NCBI GenBank assembly: GCA_018900975.1
Contig: JAHIFK010000177.1
Span: 1-8,081, forward strand
Length of the DNA: 8,081 nt
Reading direction: 5' to 3'
Source: Methanobacteriota archaeon
GTDB lineage: Archaea > Halobacteriota > Methanosarcinia > Methanosarcinales > Methanoperedenaceae
A model generated the notes under the pieces. That model ran no database searches. It worked only from the letters and a program-made list of their open reading frames with translations, and had not been told where the DNA came from. Numbering within the stretch: the first letter of the stretch is position 1; each line of letters starts with the position of its first letter. The position numbers and the translations under genes are program-made. Of this stretch, positions 1-5,916 are shown in pieces.

Positions 1-64
1 ATTTGAAGTCAATTGGAGTAAATTACTAAAGTAAAGCTGCTACGACCAAAAATTAGCTAAATTC

Positions 65-304
65 TTGAAGGCACATGGGTGCTTGATAGTGGTTTCAATT
101 TATGGTTGGGAAACTTGGGTTGCAAAGAAGATAAAAGGAGTTTCGAGCAGGATTTTGAGGAAAGAATTTCATCATTTACGCGAATGGTGCGGCGAGCATT
201 TCTGGGTTCCGAGTTGTTTCCACGGGTCTGTGGGGCAAGGATGGGATGTTGTGGAAAAATATATTCGTGAGCAAGATGTATATGAATATAATCGAGAGAA
301 ATAA
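65..304 (+). pseudogene. tnpA: IS200/IS605-family TnpA transposase, C-terminal remnant
   Basis: About 79 codons match the C-terminal half of a Y1 (HUH) single-strand transposase of the IS200/IS605 type. Visible are the KGVSSRILRKEF segment (residues 24-35), the W-C-G-x-H-F-W-x-P-S block (41-50), the H-G-S-V-G block (53-57) and the last helix DVVEKYIREQ, whose Tyr66 fits the catalytic tyrosine. Full-length TnpA is about 130-150 aa, so roughly the first half is missing. The frame opens only with a TTG and has an in-frame TAA at 32-34. The segment HGCLIVVSI (4-12) sits where the metal-binding H-x-H motif is expected, but the second His is Cys. I therefore read it as a dead remnant rather than a short gene. 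No TnpB and no left end are in the window. The family call is fairly sure; the alignment of the degenerate HUH motif is inference. Confidence 0.72.
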
Positions 305-320
305 AGAAAACGATAGCTAC

Positions 321-347
321 ATGCCCCGGAACATTTGTCCGGGGTAT
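321..347. repeat. Hairpin downstream of the transposase remnant (possible IS right end or terminator)
   Basis: A perfect 7-bp stem (CCCCGGA at 324-330, TCCGGGG at 338-344) encloses a 7-nt loop. It extends by a G-T wobble and two A/T pairs to a 10-bp stem. It lies 17 nt after the TnpA stop codon. IS200/IS605 elements carry a subterminal hairpin at each end, and this position fits a right-end hairpin. A TCAA tetranucleotide at 360-363 lies a short way 3' of it, where such elements are cleaved. There is no T-run after the stem on either strand, so a simple terminator is less convincing. The hairpin is directly visible; its role is inferred. Confidence 0.5.
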
Positions 348-377
348 ACCGTAGTGACATCAAGTAATCTGAAAATC

Positions 378-389
378 AGGCTCACGCCT
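378..389 (-). terminator. Weak hairpin beside a T-run, possible end of the ArlD transcript
   Basis: A short 4-bp stem AGGC/GCCT with loop TCAC lies 12-23 nt past the stop of the minus-strand ArlD gene. On that strand six T residues (390-395) come just before it and GATTTTC comes just after. Archaeal termination is mainly driven by T-rich stretches, so this is the most likely end region of that transcript. The evidence is weak. Confidence 0.3.
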
Positions 390-400
390 AAAAAACAGTC

Positions 401-1501
401 TTAATGCACAGTGACTTCACTGTTGGTCCGGATTATCTTTTCCACATCACGCTCAAGCCTTGAAAAGAGCATCTTATCGACTTTATTACCCCTTAACTGT
501 TCAATGAACATCAGGGATTTAGTATGATCCTCTGGAAGCAGCTTCCATGAAGGTCTCTCCACGAAATAATCTATCCCGCTTGCGTATGCCATCATCTTTG
601 AGCTGACTTCCTCGTTTATCCAGCCTATCTCCATATAATATTCAAGAACGTCGAACAGGTTGTTGCGCCCTACTTTTTCCATAAGGAACTCTATCCAGTT
701 AAGCAGGATTATGGATGTTTCCGGTCTGTTATTCAAATATTCCAATCTGACTTCTGAATCATCATCTATATACTGGGGCTCTGCCTGCCTTGCGGGTGGT
801 ACAGCGGCAGCATTTGGCTGCATCTGTGGTGTAAATTGCGTCCCTGTATACATGGGCCTGCGCTTATTATGAGGTCTTATGCGCTCGACTACCACTTCGG
901 CAATTTTTTCTACAAGGGCATTCTCATCAATGGCTTTTGACTCGACGGTCTTTTTAAGTTCCTCTATGTTTTTCTCAAAATCTTTGAATTTAGTTTCAAA
1001 TTCCAGGATCAGAGTAGGAGGTACTTCCGGCGGTTTATTGCTGAGCTCTTCGATTCTCTTCTCGATCTCACTCATTTTTTGATTTACCGGGTTGTTCTTG
1101 TCACCGACGAACGGATTCACTGTGCTTGAAACCACTTCGTATAAAGATAAAAGTTCCAGGACTGTCTCGTCTATCTTATCCAGCCTATTTTTGAACTCTT
1201 CAGTACCCTTTTTTGTCGAGACTACAGACTGGTCTACCTTGCTCACCTGGATCTCGAGGTTTTTGACTGCTTCTGAAGTAGCTCTGATCAGTTCTGTTTT
1301 TGTGTTAACTACTTCTTCGATCTTTCTTGCTATCTCTTCAGGTACTCGTCTTAGCTGTTCTATCATTTCAGGGAATAAACCGGCTGAGTCACCCTTTCCA
1401 TAACCGGTTTGGGAACTCGTTTTTATTCTCTCGATTTTCCTTATCAGCGAGCCCTCCGGCATCTTTAGTTTTCCGAACTTACCTGAGAAATCTTCCAACA
1501 T
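401..1501 (-). CDS. arlD: Archaellum accessory protein, ArlD/ArlE (FlaD/FlaE)-like
   Basis: The 366-aa protein is soluble, with no signal peptide. Residues 45-115 are predicted coiled coil. A FlaC-type segment follows (ELLSLYEVVSSTVNPFVG, 116-133), then a second charged coil to about 205, a Pro/Gln-rich linker (210-245), and a C-terminal FlaD/E-type domain (about 252-350) with the block R-L-E-Y-L-N-N-R-P, N-W-I-E-F-L and YYMEIGWI. In euryarchaea, ArlC and ArlD/E form the cytoplasmic ring under the archaellum motor ArlI/ArlJ and link it to chemotaxis through CheF. The N-terminal 45 residues are an extension I do not recognise. The ATG start is supported by AAAGGAG (minus strand) six bases upstream. 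No archaellin, arlH/I/J or che gene is nearby, so this is an orphan copy. It could serve a distant arl cluster or a related surface machine. The family is clear; the specific role is not. Confidence 0.85.
   Translation of the reverse strand: MLEDFSGKFGKLKMPEGSLIRKIERIKTSSQTGYGKGDSAGLFPEMIEQLRRVPEEIARKIEEVVNTKTELIRATSEAVKNLEIQVSKVDQSVVSTKKGTEEFKNRLDKIDETVLELLSLYEVVSSTVNPFVGDKNNPVNQKMSEIEKRIEELSNKPPEVPPTLILEFETKFKDFEKNIEELKKTVESKAIDENALVEKIAEVVVERIRPHNKRRPMYTGTQFTPQMQPNAAAVPPARQAEPQYIDDDSEVRLEYLNNRPETSIILLNWIEFLMEKVGRNNLFDVLEYYMEIGWINEEVSSKMMAYASGIDYFVERPSWKLLPEDHTKSLMFIEQLRGNKVDKMLFSRLERDVEKIIRTNSEVTVH
408..423. repeat. Perfect inverted repeat over the ArlD stop region
   Basis: ACAGTGA and TCACTGT form a 7-bp inverted repeat with a 2-nt centre, inside the last codons of the ArlD gene. 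It could help to end the transcript or stabilise its 3' end. It could also be chance, since it is coding sequence. Confidence 0.3.
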
Positions 1502-1507
1502 ACAATT

Positions 1508-1514
1508 CTCCTTT
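1508..1514 (-). promoter_or_regulatory. Ribosome binding site of the ArlD-like gene
   Basis: The minus strand reads AAAGGAG, six bases before the ATG at 1501. It is one of the better Shine-Dalgarno sites in the window and fixes this start. Confidence 0.75.
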
Positions 1515-1538
1515 ATGATTATCTTTTATAAATATTAA

Positions 1539-1556
1539 TTTATATAATCAGTTTCG
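1539..1556 (-). promoter_or_regulatory. Archaeal promoter (BRE/TATA) of the ArlD-like gene
   Basis: On the minus strand, CGAAACTGA (BRE-like) is followed by TTATATAAA (1547-1539). A start site about 25 nt downstream falls near 1518, leaving a short leader that contains the AAAGGAG site. A second TATA-like TTTATAAAA (1532-1525) could give a shorter transcript, but that would lose most of the ribosome binding site. The first box is therefore preferred. Confidence 0.55.
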
Positions 1557-1621
1557 ATTATTTAGTACCTTATATTATATATTTCTTTGAAGTATATATA
1601 TTCTCCCTGTTTTTTTGGAAT

Positions 1622-1634
1622 AAAAAAGTTTAAA
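1622..1634 (+). promoter_or_regulatory. Candidate TATA/BRE region of the surface-protein operon
   Basis: A-rich DNA (1622-1627) runs into GTTTAAA (1628-1634), centred about 28 bp before the ATG at 1660. That spacing would give a leaderless or nearly leaderless transcript, which agrees with the lack of any Shine-Dalgarno site before this ATG. The TATA match is poor. Stronger TATA-like tracts lie farther upstream, at 1571-1581 and 1593-1601. Confidence 0.35.
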
Positions 1635-1636
1635 CC

Positions 1637-1650
1637 AATTGAATTCAATT
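1637..1650. repeat. Perfect 14-bp palindrome before the surface-protein operon
   Basis: AATTGAATTCAATT reads the same on both strands. It lies between the candidate TATA element and the ATG at 1660, next to a second palindrome, GTTTAAAC, at 1628-1635. That is where an archaeal repressor would bind. The sequence is AT-rich, so chance remains possible. Confidence 0.45.
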
Positions 1651-1659
1651 TAATGTATA

Positions 1660-3315
1660 ATGGATATAAAAATTGTAATATGTTTCATAATAATCTGTTT
1701 AATTCCTCCTGCATCTGCCGTTGATACGCTCTGGACAGCAAAGTCATCGGGATTTATCGGTTTGAATGATTCCCTGTCATTTGAGAACTATCTTGTTAAA
1801 GCCGCTTCTCTGAATGAAATAACGTCTTCAATAAGCGTTTTTAAGAACAATGTGCTTATAGGATCTGGCAACTTTGCGATAAACGATGTAAAAAATTATG
1901 ATGACATTACAATAACCCTTCTTGGGAAGCGGGGGGAAAACTCGTGGATATCTATAAACAAACTTGAAAATAAAGAATTCTGGAGATTTCTTAATAGGAC
2001 GCAGTTGAAATGGGGCGAATCCTATACAATTGAAAATCATACCTTTGCGATAGATACTTATGGCAGGGATTCAGCAAACATGACCATTTCAAACAAGAGC
2101 TGGAGTGAAAAAAAAGAGTTTTTTACAGGGGGAGAAAAATATTTTGAAACATTCAGGATGAGAGTAGCAAATATAAACCGTACAGGCTTTATGGATATTG
2201 ATTTTTTCACGAACAGACTCCCGGATTATAAAACAGAGGTATTTCCTTTTGTTAAGGTTGAGATAAACACAGATAAGGAAGAATACTTTCCCGATGAGCC
2301 AATTCGGGTGTCAATAAATGTAACAAGTGATCTTACCCTCAACGTAATAGGCATAACGCTAGATAGCGACCAGATTTCTGAGATATTACCAGACAGTTTC
2401 GCAATGACCGACGTTTTGGGCAGGAGAACATTTCAATCAATAATAACCCGGCAGCCCATGAATTCTACCTTGAGTATCAACGCAAAGATCGATGTCCGGG
2501 ATTTTAGCAGTAATTTTCATATTATCTATGTGAGTAAAGATATTTCCATAACTCCGGAACTGGCCATTATAAAGCGGGTTCCTGCTGACACAGACGATGA
2601 GATGGTGACAGTGCAACTATATATATATAATTCAGGGCTTAGCAATAAATCCGTCAGCATACAAGATATGATACCAGAAGAATTTAACGCAAAACCGCTG
2701 GAATGGGATTTTGATATCGGGCCCAAGAAGTTCAAGATCTTTGAATATAATGTTACGCCACAAAAACCTGGCCTGTATTTCCTTCCATCTGCCACAGCCA
2801 GTTGGGACGGCGCAGGAGCTGTCTCAAAAAGAGTCAAATTTACAATGCATATGCCTTATCTTTCAATTGCCAAATCAATTGAGTACTTTGAAGGCAATAC
2901 ATTAGTTACCCTCACCATATCCAATATCGGCGACAGACCTGCTAATGTTACATTATCGGATAATATTCCTTCAGGGGAAAAGGTGTTAAGCGGTAAAACG
3001 ACATGGTCGGGGAAGCTTGAAAACGCTGAGAGTGCAGAAACTGCTTACTTTTTACAGGGTGAGGTACAAAACCTTCCTGCTGTACAAGTTTCATACAATG
3101 ATATACGCGGGGTCACAAGGAATGCCATATCCAATTCCATTGAATCAGGTAAGATGGTCGAGAAAATACAACTGAAGAATAGCGAAACTACAAAACCTTT
3201 AAATGTTGCGCCGACTGACTTAGTATTATTTATGATTTTATCATACATAACGATCGCAGGAATAATCTTGAGCGGTGCGTTGATAACATATTCAGTAGCA
3301 GAGGTGTTGAGGTAA
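1660..3315 (+). CDS. Secreted, C-terminally anchored surface protein with CARDB/DUF11-like repeats
   Basis: The 551-aa protein starts with a Sec signal peptide (hydrophobic 5-17, likely cleavage after ASA at 18-20). It ends with one membrane helix (about 521-543) and a very short tail, so nearly all of it should face outward. The outer part has eleven N-x-S/T sequons, fitting archaeal N-glycosylation. It is beta-rich: an unrecognised N-terminal domain (21-195); a segment EINTDKEEYFPDEPIRVSI (201-219) like Ig/macroglobulin-type repeats; and two tandem domains (about 298-390 and 400-485). Both contain phrases typical of CARDB/DUF11 folds, such as IYNSGLSNKSVSIQDMIP and ISNIGDRPANVTLSDNIP. Such domains occur in archaeal S-layer-associated proteins (the COG1361 type). 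No catalytic motif is visible. The next gene begins two bases after its stop, so the two probably act together in the envelope. The surface location is well supported; the function is unknown. Confidence 0.75.
   Translation: MDIKIVICFIIICLIPPASAVDTLWTAKSSGFIGLNDSLSFENYLVKAASLNEITSSISVFKNNVLIGSGNFAINDVKNYDDITITLLGKRGENSWISINKLENKEFWRFLNRTQLKWGESYTIENHTFAIDTYGRDSANMTISNKSWSEKKEFFTGGEKYFETFRMRVANINRTGFMDIDFFTNRLPDYKTEVFPFVKVEINTDKEEYFPDEPIRVSINVTSDLTLNVIGITLDSDQISEILPDSFAMTDVLGRRTFQSIITRQPMNSTLSINAKIDVRDFSSNFHIIYVSKDISITPELAIIKRVPADTDDEMVTVQLYIYNSGLSNKSVSIQDMIPEEFNAKPLEWDFDIGPKKFKIFEYNVTPQKPGLYFLPSATASWDGAGAVSKRVKFTMHMPYLSIAKSIEYFEGNTLVTLTISNIGDRPANVTLSDNIPSGEKVLSGKTTWSGKLENAESAETAYFLQGEVQNLPAVQVSYNDIRGVTRNAISNSIESGKMVEKIQLKNSETTKPLNVAPTDLVLFMILSYITIAGIILSGALITYSVAEVLR
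3301..3313 (+). promoter_or_regulatory. Shine-Dalgarno region of the small membrane protein gene
   Basis: Two GAGGT units (3301-3305 and 3309-3313) lie in the last codons of the surface-protein gene, the nearer one four bases before the ATG at 3318. They support this start and tight coupling of the two genes. Confidence 0.55.
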
Positions 3316-3317
3316 AA

Positions 3318-3731
3318 ATGGAAACTATTTCATTTCTGCTGTTTTTCATATACGCAATGGTCACATTGATAATTCTCGTTTACCTGTCACCTATAATCTC
3401 TGCCATTTTTATGATAATTATTCCTGTAGCTATTGTTTTTTTATATCCTGAACCCGTGGCACAGTTCTTTTCCATCGAGCAGTTCTCATATCAGGGCGTG
3501 TCTGTTAATAATATCCATATTATGCTCATGCTCTGGTCGGCGCTTCTCGGGGTCATAATCTATTCCGAGCTGCTATCCTGGTATTTGCTCAGGGATGTAA
3601 GTCCCGTGGAAGATAAAAAAGAGATATCGATCAAAGAACAGCCAGAGCTAGATGAGAAGCCAAAGTCCATAAAGAATAAGGCTGAAGATTTCCTTTTAAG
3701 CCTTGGAAAAATAATGAGCGGTGGAAAGTGA
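3318..3731 (+). CDS. Small three-helix membrane protein with charged cytoplasmic tail
   Basis: I do not recognise this 137-aa protein. It has two close hydrophobic helices (about 4-23 and 26-43), an outer loop of about 23 residues with aromatic and polar residues, a third helix (about 67-91), and a strongly charged Lys/Glu-rich tail (95-122). It ends in a short amphipathic stretch, DFLLSLGKIMSGGK. No enzyme motif, signal peptidase site or Cys/His metal site is present. Its ATG lies two bases after the stop of the sequon-rich surface protein, so it is almost certainly cotranscribed. It may be a membrane partner or assembly factor for that protein. The tail could meet a cytoplasmic partner, for which the divergent ArlD-like protein is a speculative candidate. 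The gene itself is well supported by context and codon structure. Confidence 0.7.
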   Translation: METISFLLFFIYAMVTLIILVYLSPIISAIFMIIIPVAIVFLYPEPVAQFFSIEQFSYQGVSVNNIHIMLMLWSALLGVIIYSELLSWYLLRDVSPVEDKKEISIKEQPELDEKPKSIKNKAEDFLLSLGKIMSGGK

Positions 3732-3774
3732 ACTACCCAAACCCTAAAGGGCTGTTACCCCACGATGTAAAATG

Positions 3775-4467
3775 CTATATTACGCCTTTATCGGTCAGCA
3801 TGAACCCGCAGTTTGTTCCTTCGCATTTTGACCTGTGTTTTCGAAGCGTTGCTTTGCGTTTTGATGTTCCGGTTTTTTCAAGCAGGATGATGGTCTTTGA
3901 GAGGTGTTCCAGCGCATTACCCCCGATCGGGCAGAGCTCTCCAGTGGATACGTCTTTATAGACCTGGTTTGTGATCACAACTGCAATAACGTGTTTCCTG
4001 GCTATTCCATGAAGTAGCCCAATCTGGTTCACAAGTTCCCTCCGAAGCGCCACGTTCTCTTCGTTCGAATCGTCCGATGACAGTCCGAGCCTGTAAAAAA
4101 GCGCTGCCGAGTCAAGGATTATGAGACCTATCTTTTCGCTCATAATTTTATCAAGTTCGAGTATGGAAGAATATTGCTGGTCAAGGCTGGCAGGTTCGTA
4201 TATGATTATGTCTCCCGCTACCTTTTTGGCATCATCGCCTGCTATCTGCCTGAACCGCTCGGCGGAGAAGCCTTCGGTGTCAATGAAAACGACCTTCTTC
4301 CCGCTCCTGACTGCGGCCACGGAAAGCTGGATGCAGATATTCGTCTTGCCCGTACCTGAAGCCCCGTATATCTGGGTGACGATTCCCCTCTCGAATCCGC
4401 CGCCAAGTAGTTCGTCAATGCATTTGCAATCGCACAGGATCTTTTCGGATTTTTGAATAATGTTCAT
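3775..4467 (-). CDS. radB: DNA repair and recombination protein RadB
   Basis: The 230-aa protein is a RecA/RadA-family ATPase consisting only of the core. Walker A is GASGTGKT (35-42), the Walker B strand is LIILD (115-119), and the GGGFERG segment (22-28) is typical of RadA/RadB/KaiC-like starts. It lacks the N-terminal helix-hairpin-helix domain of RadA (about 320 aa), and its length is normal for euryarchaeal RadB. RadB is a RadA paralogue that assists homologous recombination and binds DNA and Hjc. Four Cys (C12, C14, C215, C220) are near the two ends; whether they bind a metal is unknown. Its ATG overlaps the CooC stop by four bases (ATGA), so translation is probably coupled. A G-rich AAAGGG directly abuts the ATG. 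The call is secure at the family level. Confidence 0.92.
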   Translation of the reverse strand: MNIIQKSEKILCDCKCIDELLGGGFERGIVTQIYGASGTGKTNICIQLSVAAVRSGKKVVFIDTEGFSAERFRQIAGDDAKKVAGDIIIYEPASLDQQYSSILELDKIMSEKIGLIILDSAALFYRLGLSSDDSNEENVALRRELVNQIGLLHGIARKHVIAVVITNQVYKDVSTGELCPIGGNALEHLSKTIILLEKTGTSKRKATLRKHRSKCEGTNCGFMLTDKGVI

Positions 4468-5222
4468 CCCTTTACAATTAATACTTTCTCCGAGATCATT
4501 TTTATAGCTTCGATCGCGGTCCCACCCTTATCGATAGGGGCAACGCTTTCCAAATCAGCCTGTACAAGGGCTTCATCATACGGTATTACGCCTATTACCT
4601 CTATACCATAGCCCTTAAGCTTAACCTCGATATCTGATGCATCTTTCCCTGCTTTATTAATGACCGCCCCGAATTTTTGGATATCTATCTGCCGGGCAAG
4701 TTCAACTATCCTTCCGGCTGTCTCGATCGACCTCGCTCCAGGTTCAACCACAATGAGCATGATATCTATCCCTCTGGTCGTGCCCCGCCCGAGGTGCTCC
4801 ACACCGGCTTCCATATCAAGTATTACCACGCTATTGATCTTCAATATCACATGGCGCATAAGCGCTTTCAAGAATGAGCTTGCAGGACACATGCAGCCAC
4901 TGCCTCCGCGCTCCACCGTGCCAAGGACGAGCAGCTTTACGTTATCAGGGCCAGTCACGCCGAATTTTTCGACAATGTCGTCAACCTTTGGGTTTAATTT
5001 GAAAACCCCGGCAGGTCCACCTGCTCTTTCATCAATGAGCTCTTTGAATTCTGTAAGCGGCCTGGGGCGTTCTTTTATTCCAAGCGCAGAGGCAAGGTTC
5101 ATGCTCGGGTCTGCGTCGATAGCAAGGACGTCGTAGCCCGCTCGCGCAAGAAGCCGCGCCAGAGTGCCTGATAGCGTGGTCTTTCCAACGCCGCCTTTAC
5201 CTGAAATCGCTATTTTTAACAT
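4464..5222 (-). CDS. cooC: CooC-type ATPase, CO dehydrogenase nickel-insertion factor
   Basis: The 252-aa protein is a MinD/ParA-like P-loop ATPase with the deviant Walker A GKGGVGKT (8-15), including the signature Lys9. A switch segment DADPSMNLASALGI (36-49) and Walker B VVILDMEAGVEHLGRGT (132-148) follow. The C-x-C pair Cys110/Cys112 in GSGCMCPASSFLKAL is the diagnostic CooC metal site; in characterised CooC it binds nickel or zinc at the dimer interface. Its role is ATP-dependent nickel delivery to the C-cluster of CO dehydrogenase, which in methanogens and ANME archaea means the CODH/ACS complex. No cdh/acs gene is in the window. It starts two bases after the phosphoesterase stop, with no clear Shine-Dalgarno site, and overlaps radB by ATGA. 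The family is confident. The exact client is inferred, as some CooC paralogues serve other enzymes. Confidence 0.9.
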   Translation of the reverse strand: MLKIAISGKGGVGKTTLSGTLARLLARAGYDVLAIDADPSMNLASALGIKERPRPLTEFKELIDERAGGPAGVFKLNPKVDDIVEKFGVTGPDNVKLLVLGTVERGGSGCMCPASSFLKALMRHVILKINSVVILDMEAGVEHLGRGTTRGIDIMLIVVEPGARSIETAGRIVELARQIDIQKFGAVINKAGKDASDIEVKLKGYGIEVIGVIPYDEALVQADLESVAPIDKGGTAIEAIKMISEKVLIVKG

Positions 5223-5224
5223 AA

Positions 5225-5857
5225 TTATGCATCAATGAATTCAACTGTTATCTTATCTTCTATCGTTATCATAGCAGCCTGTCCTTTTGAACCTTCGCCA
5301 GGATTCACTACAAGCGTGCCTTTTACCATAACTTCGCCGCGTGCTTCGTGGATGTGCCCGCACAATACGAGGTCGAAGCGCCCCAGGAAACGCTCCAGCG
5401 CCTCGCTTCCGACATTCCCCACAGGCAACCTGTCAGTTGTATTCCTGGGGGGAGCATGCGATATTAATATGATCTTTTTATTTGTATTTATGTTGCTTAA
5501 TAATGTACCTATAGATTCACCGATCTTTTTTTCAGATAATTCAAAAGGCGTATTAAAGGGTGTCGGATTCGACCCTCCAAGCCCGACGAAGATAAGGTCT
5601 CCAATTGTATGGGATGAATTATGAAGGCTGATCGATTTCTCCTCCAGTATTTTCAATAGTGAAATATTATCGCAATTACCCGGCACTGTCATTATTGGTC
5701 CATTGAACATCTCAAGAAGTTTGTACGCATGTTCGTCCGGTCCGAAATTCGTGATGTCCCCTAAAATCGCAAGAGCATCAAAATCCCCTGCTTTTTTACG
5801 TATCGCCTCAACATGTGAATAATCACCATGAAGGTCTGACAGTGCGAGAAGTTTCAT
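5225..5857 (-). CDS. YfcE/MJ0936-like metallophosphoesterase
   Basis: The 210-aa protein is a calcineurin-like phosphoesterase with every core motif in order: D-L-H-G-D (Asp8, His10), G-D-I (Asp34), G-N-C-D (Asn61, Asp63), S-H-A-P-P (His134) and G-H-I-H (His168, His170). These residues hold two metals in this family. Size and motif spacing match small archaeal/YfcE phosphodiesterases. The natural substrate of most members is unknown; activity on artificial phosphodiesters or nucleotides is common. It is the first gene of a phosphoesterase-cooC-radB operon, with two bases to cooC. The ATG at 5857 has no Shine-Dalgarno site and lies close behind a TATA box, so the mRNA is probably leaderless or nearly so. 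The fold and catalytic site are clear; the substrate is not. Confidence 0.88.
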   Translation of the reverse strand: MKLLALSDLHGDYSHVEAIRKKAGDFDALAILGDITNFGPDEHAYKLLEMFNGPIMTVPGNCDNISLLKILEEKSISLHNSSHTIGDLIFVGLGGSNPTPFNTPFELSEKKIGESIGTLLSNINTNKKIILISHAPPRNTTDRLPVGNVGSEALERFLGRFDLVLCGHIHEARGEVMVKGTLVVNPGEGSKGQAAMITIEDKITVEFIDA

Positions 5858-5882
5858 AGGACTTAATATTAGCTTAATAATA

Positions 5883-5894
5883 CATATATTTTTA
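5883..5894 (-). promoter_or_regulatory. Promoter of the phosphoesterase-cooC-radB operon
   Basis: The minus strand reads TAAAAATATATG, about 30 bp before the ATG at 5857. This spacing predicts transcription starting within a few bases of the start codon, which fits the missing ribosome binding site. It lies in the 59-bp gap after the upstream YkgJ-like gene, so read-through from that gene is also possible. Confidence 0.5.
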
Positions 5895-5916
5895 TTGCTG
5901 TTGTTCTGAGCTTTGC

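Noticed and set aside
1..400. CRISPR array, toxin-antitoxin or defence genes near the mobile-element remnant
   Set aside because: No repeat-spacer pattern and no open frame other than the transposase piece; only the hairpins described are present.
1092..1403. 103-codon open frame opposite the ArlD-like gene
   Set aside because: Ser/Leu-rich antisense shadow of the coiled-coil coding region, without promoter or ribosome binding site.
1612..1627. T-run and A-run facing each other upstream of the surface-protein gene
   Set aside because: It lies between divergent promoters, where no transcript should end, and is explained by high AT content.
2627..2640. Short TATATATATATA tract
   Set aside because: It is inside the surface-protein coding frame, encoding an ordinary L-Y-I-Y-N stretch; no sign of a promoter or slippage.
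3732..3774. CCC-TAAA-GGG mini-hairpin in the gap between the membrane protein and radB
   Set aside because: The stem is only 3-4 bp and no T-run follows it on either strand; too weak to call a terminator.
4660..5136. 158-codon open frame on the plus strand opposite cooC
   Set aside because: It is an antisense shadow of the strongly conserved CooC frame with no ribosome binding site and a low-complexity Ser/Pro-rich product.
5400..5860. Gly-Asn-Cys-Asp instead of Gly-Asn-His-Asp in the phosphoesterase
   Set aside because: GNCD is a normal variant in YfcE-like phosphoesterases; all metal ligands are present, so it is not a defect.
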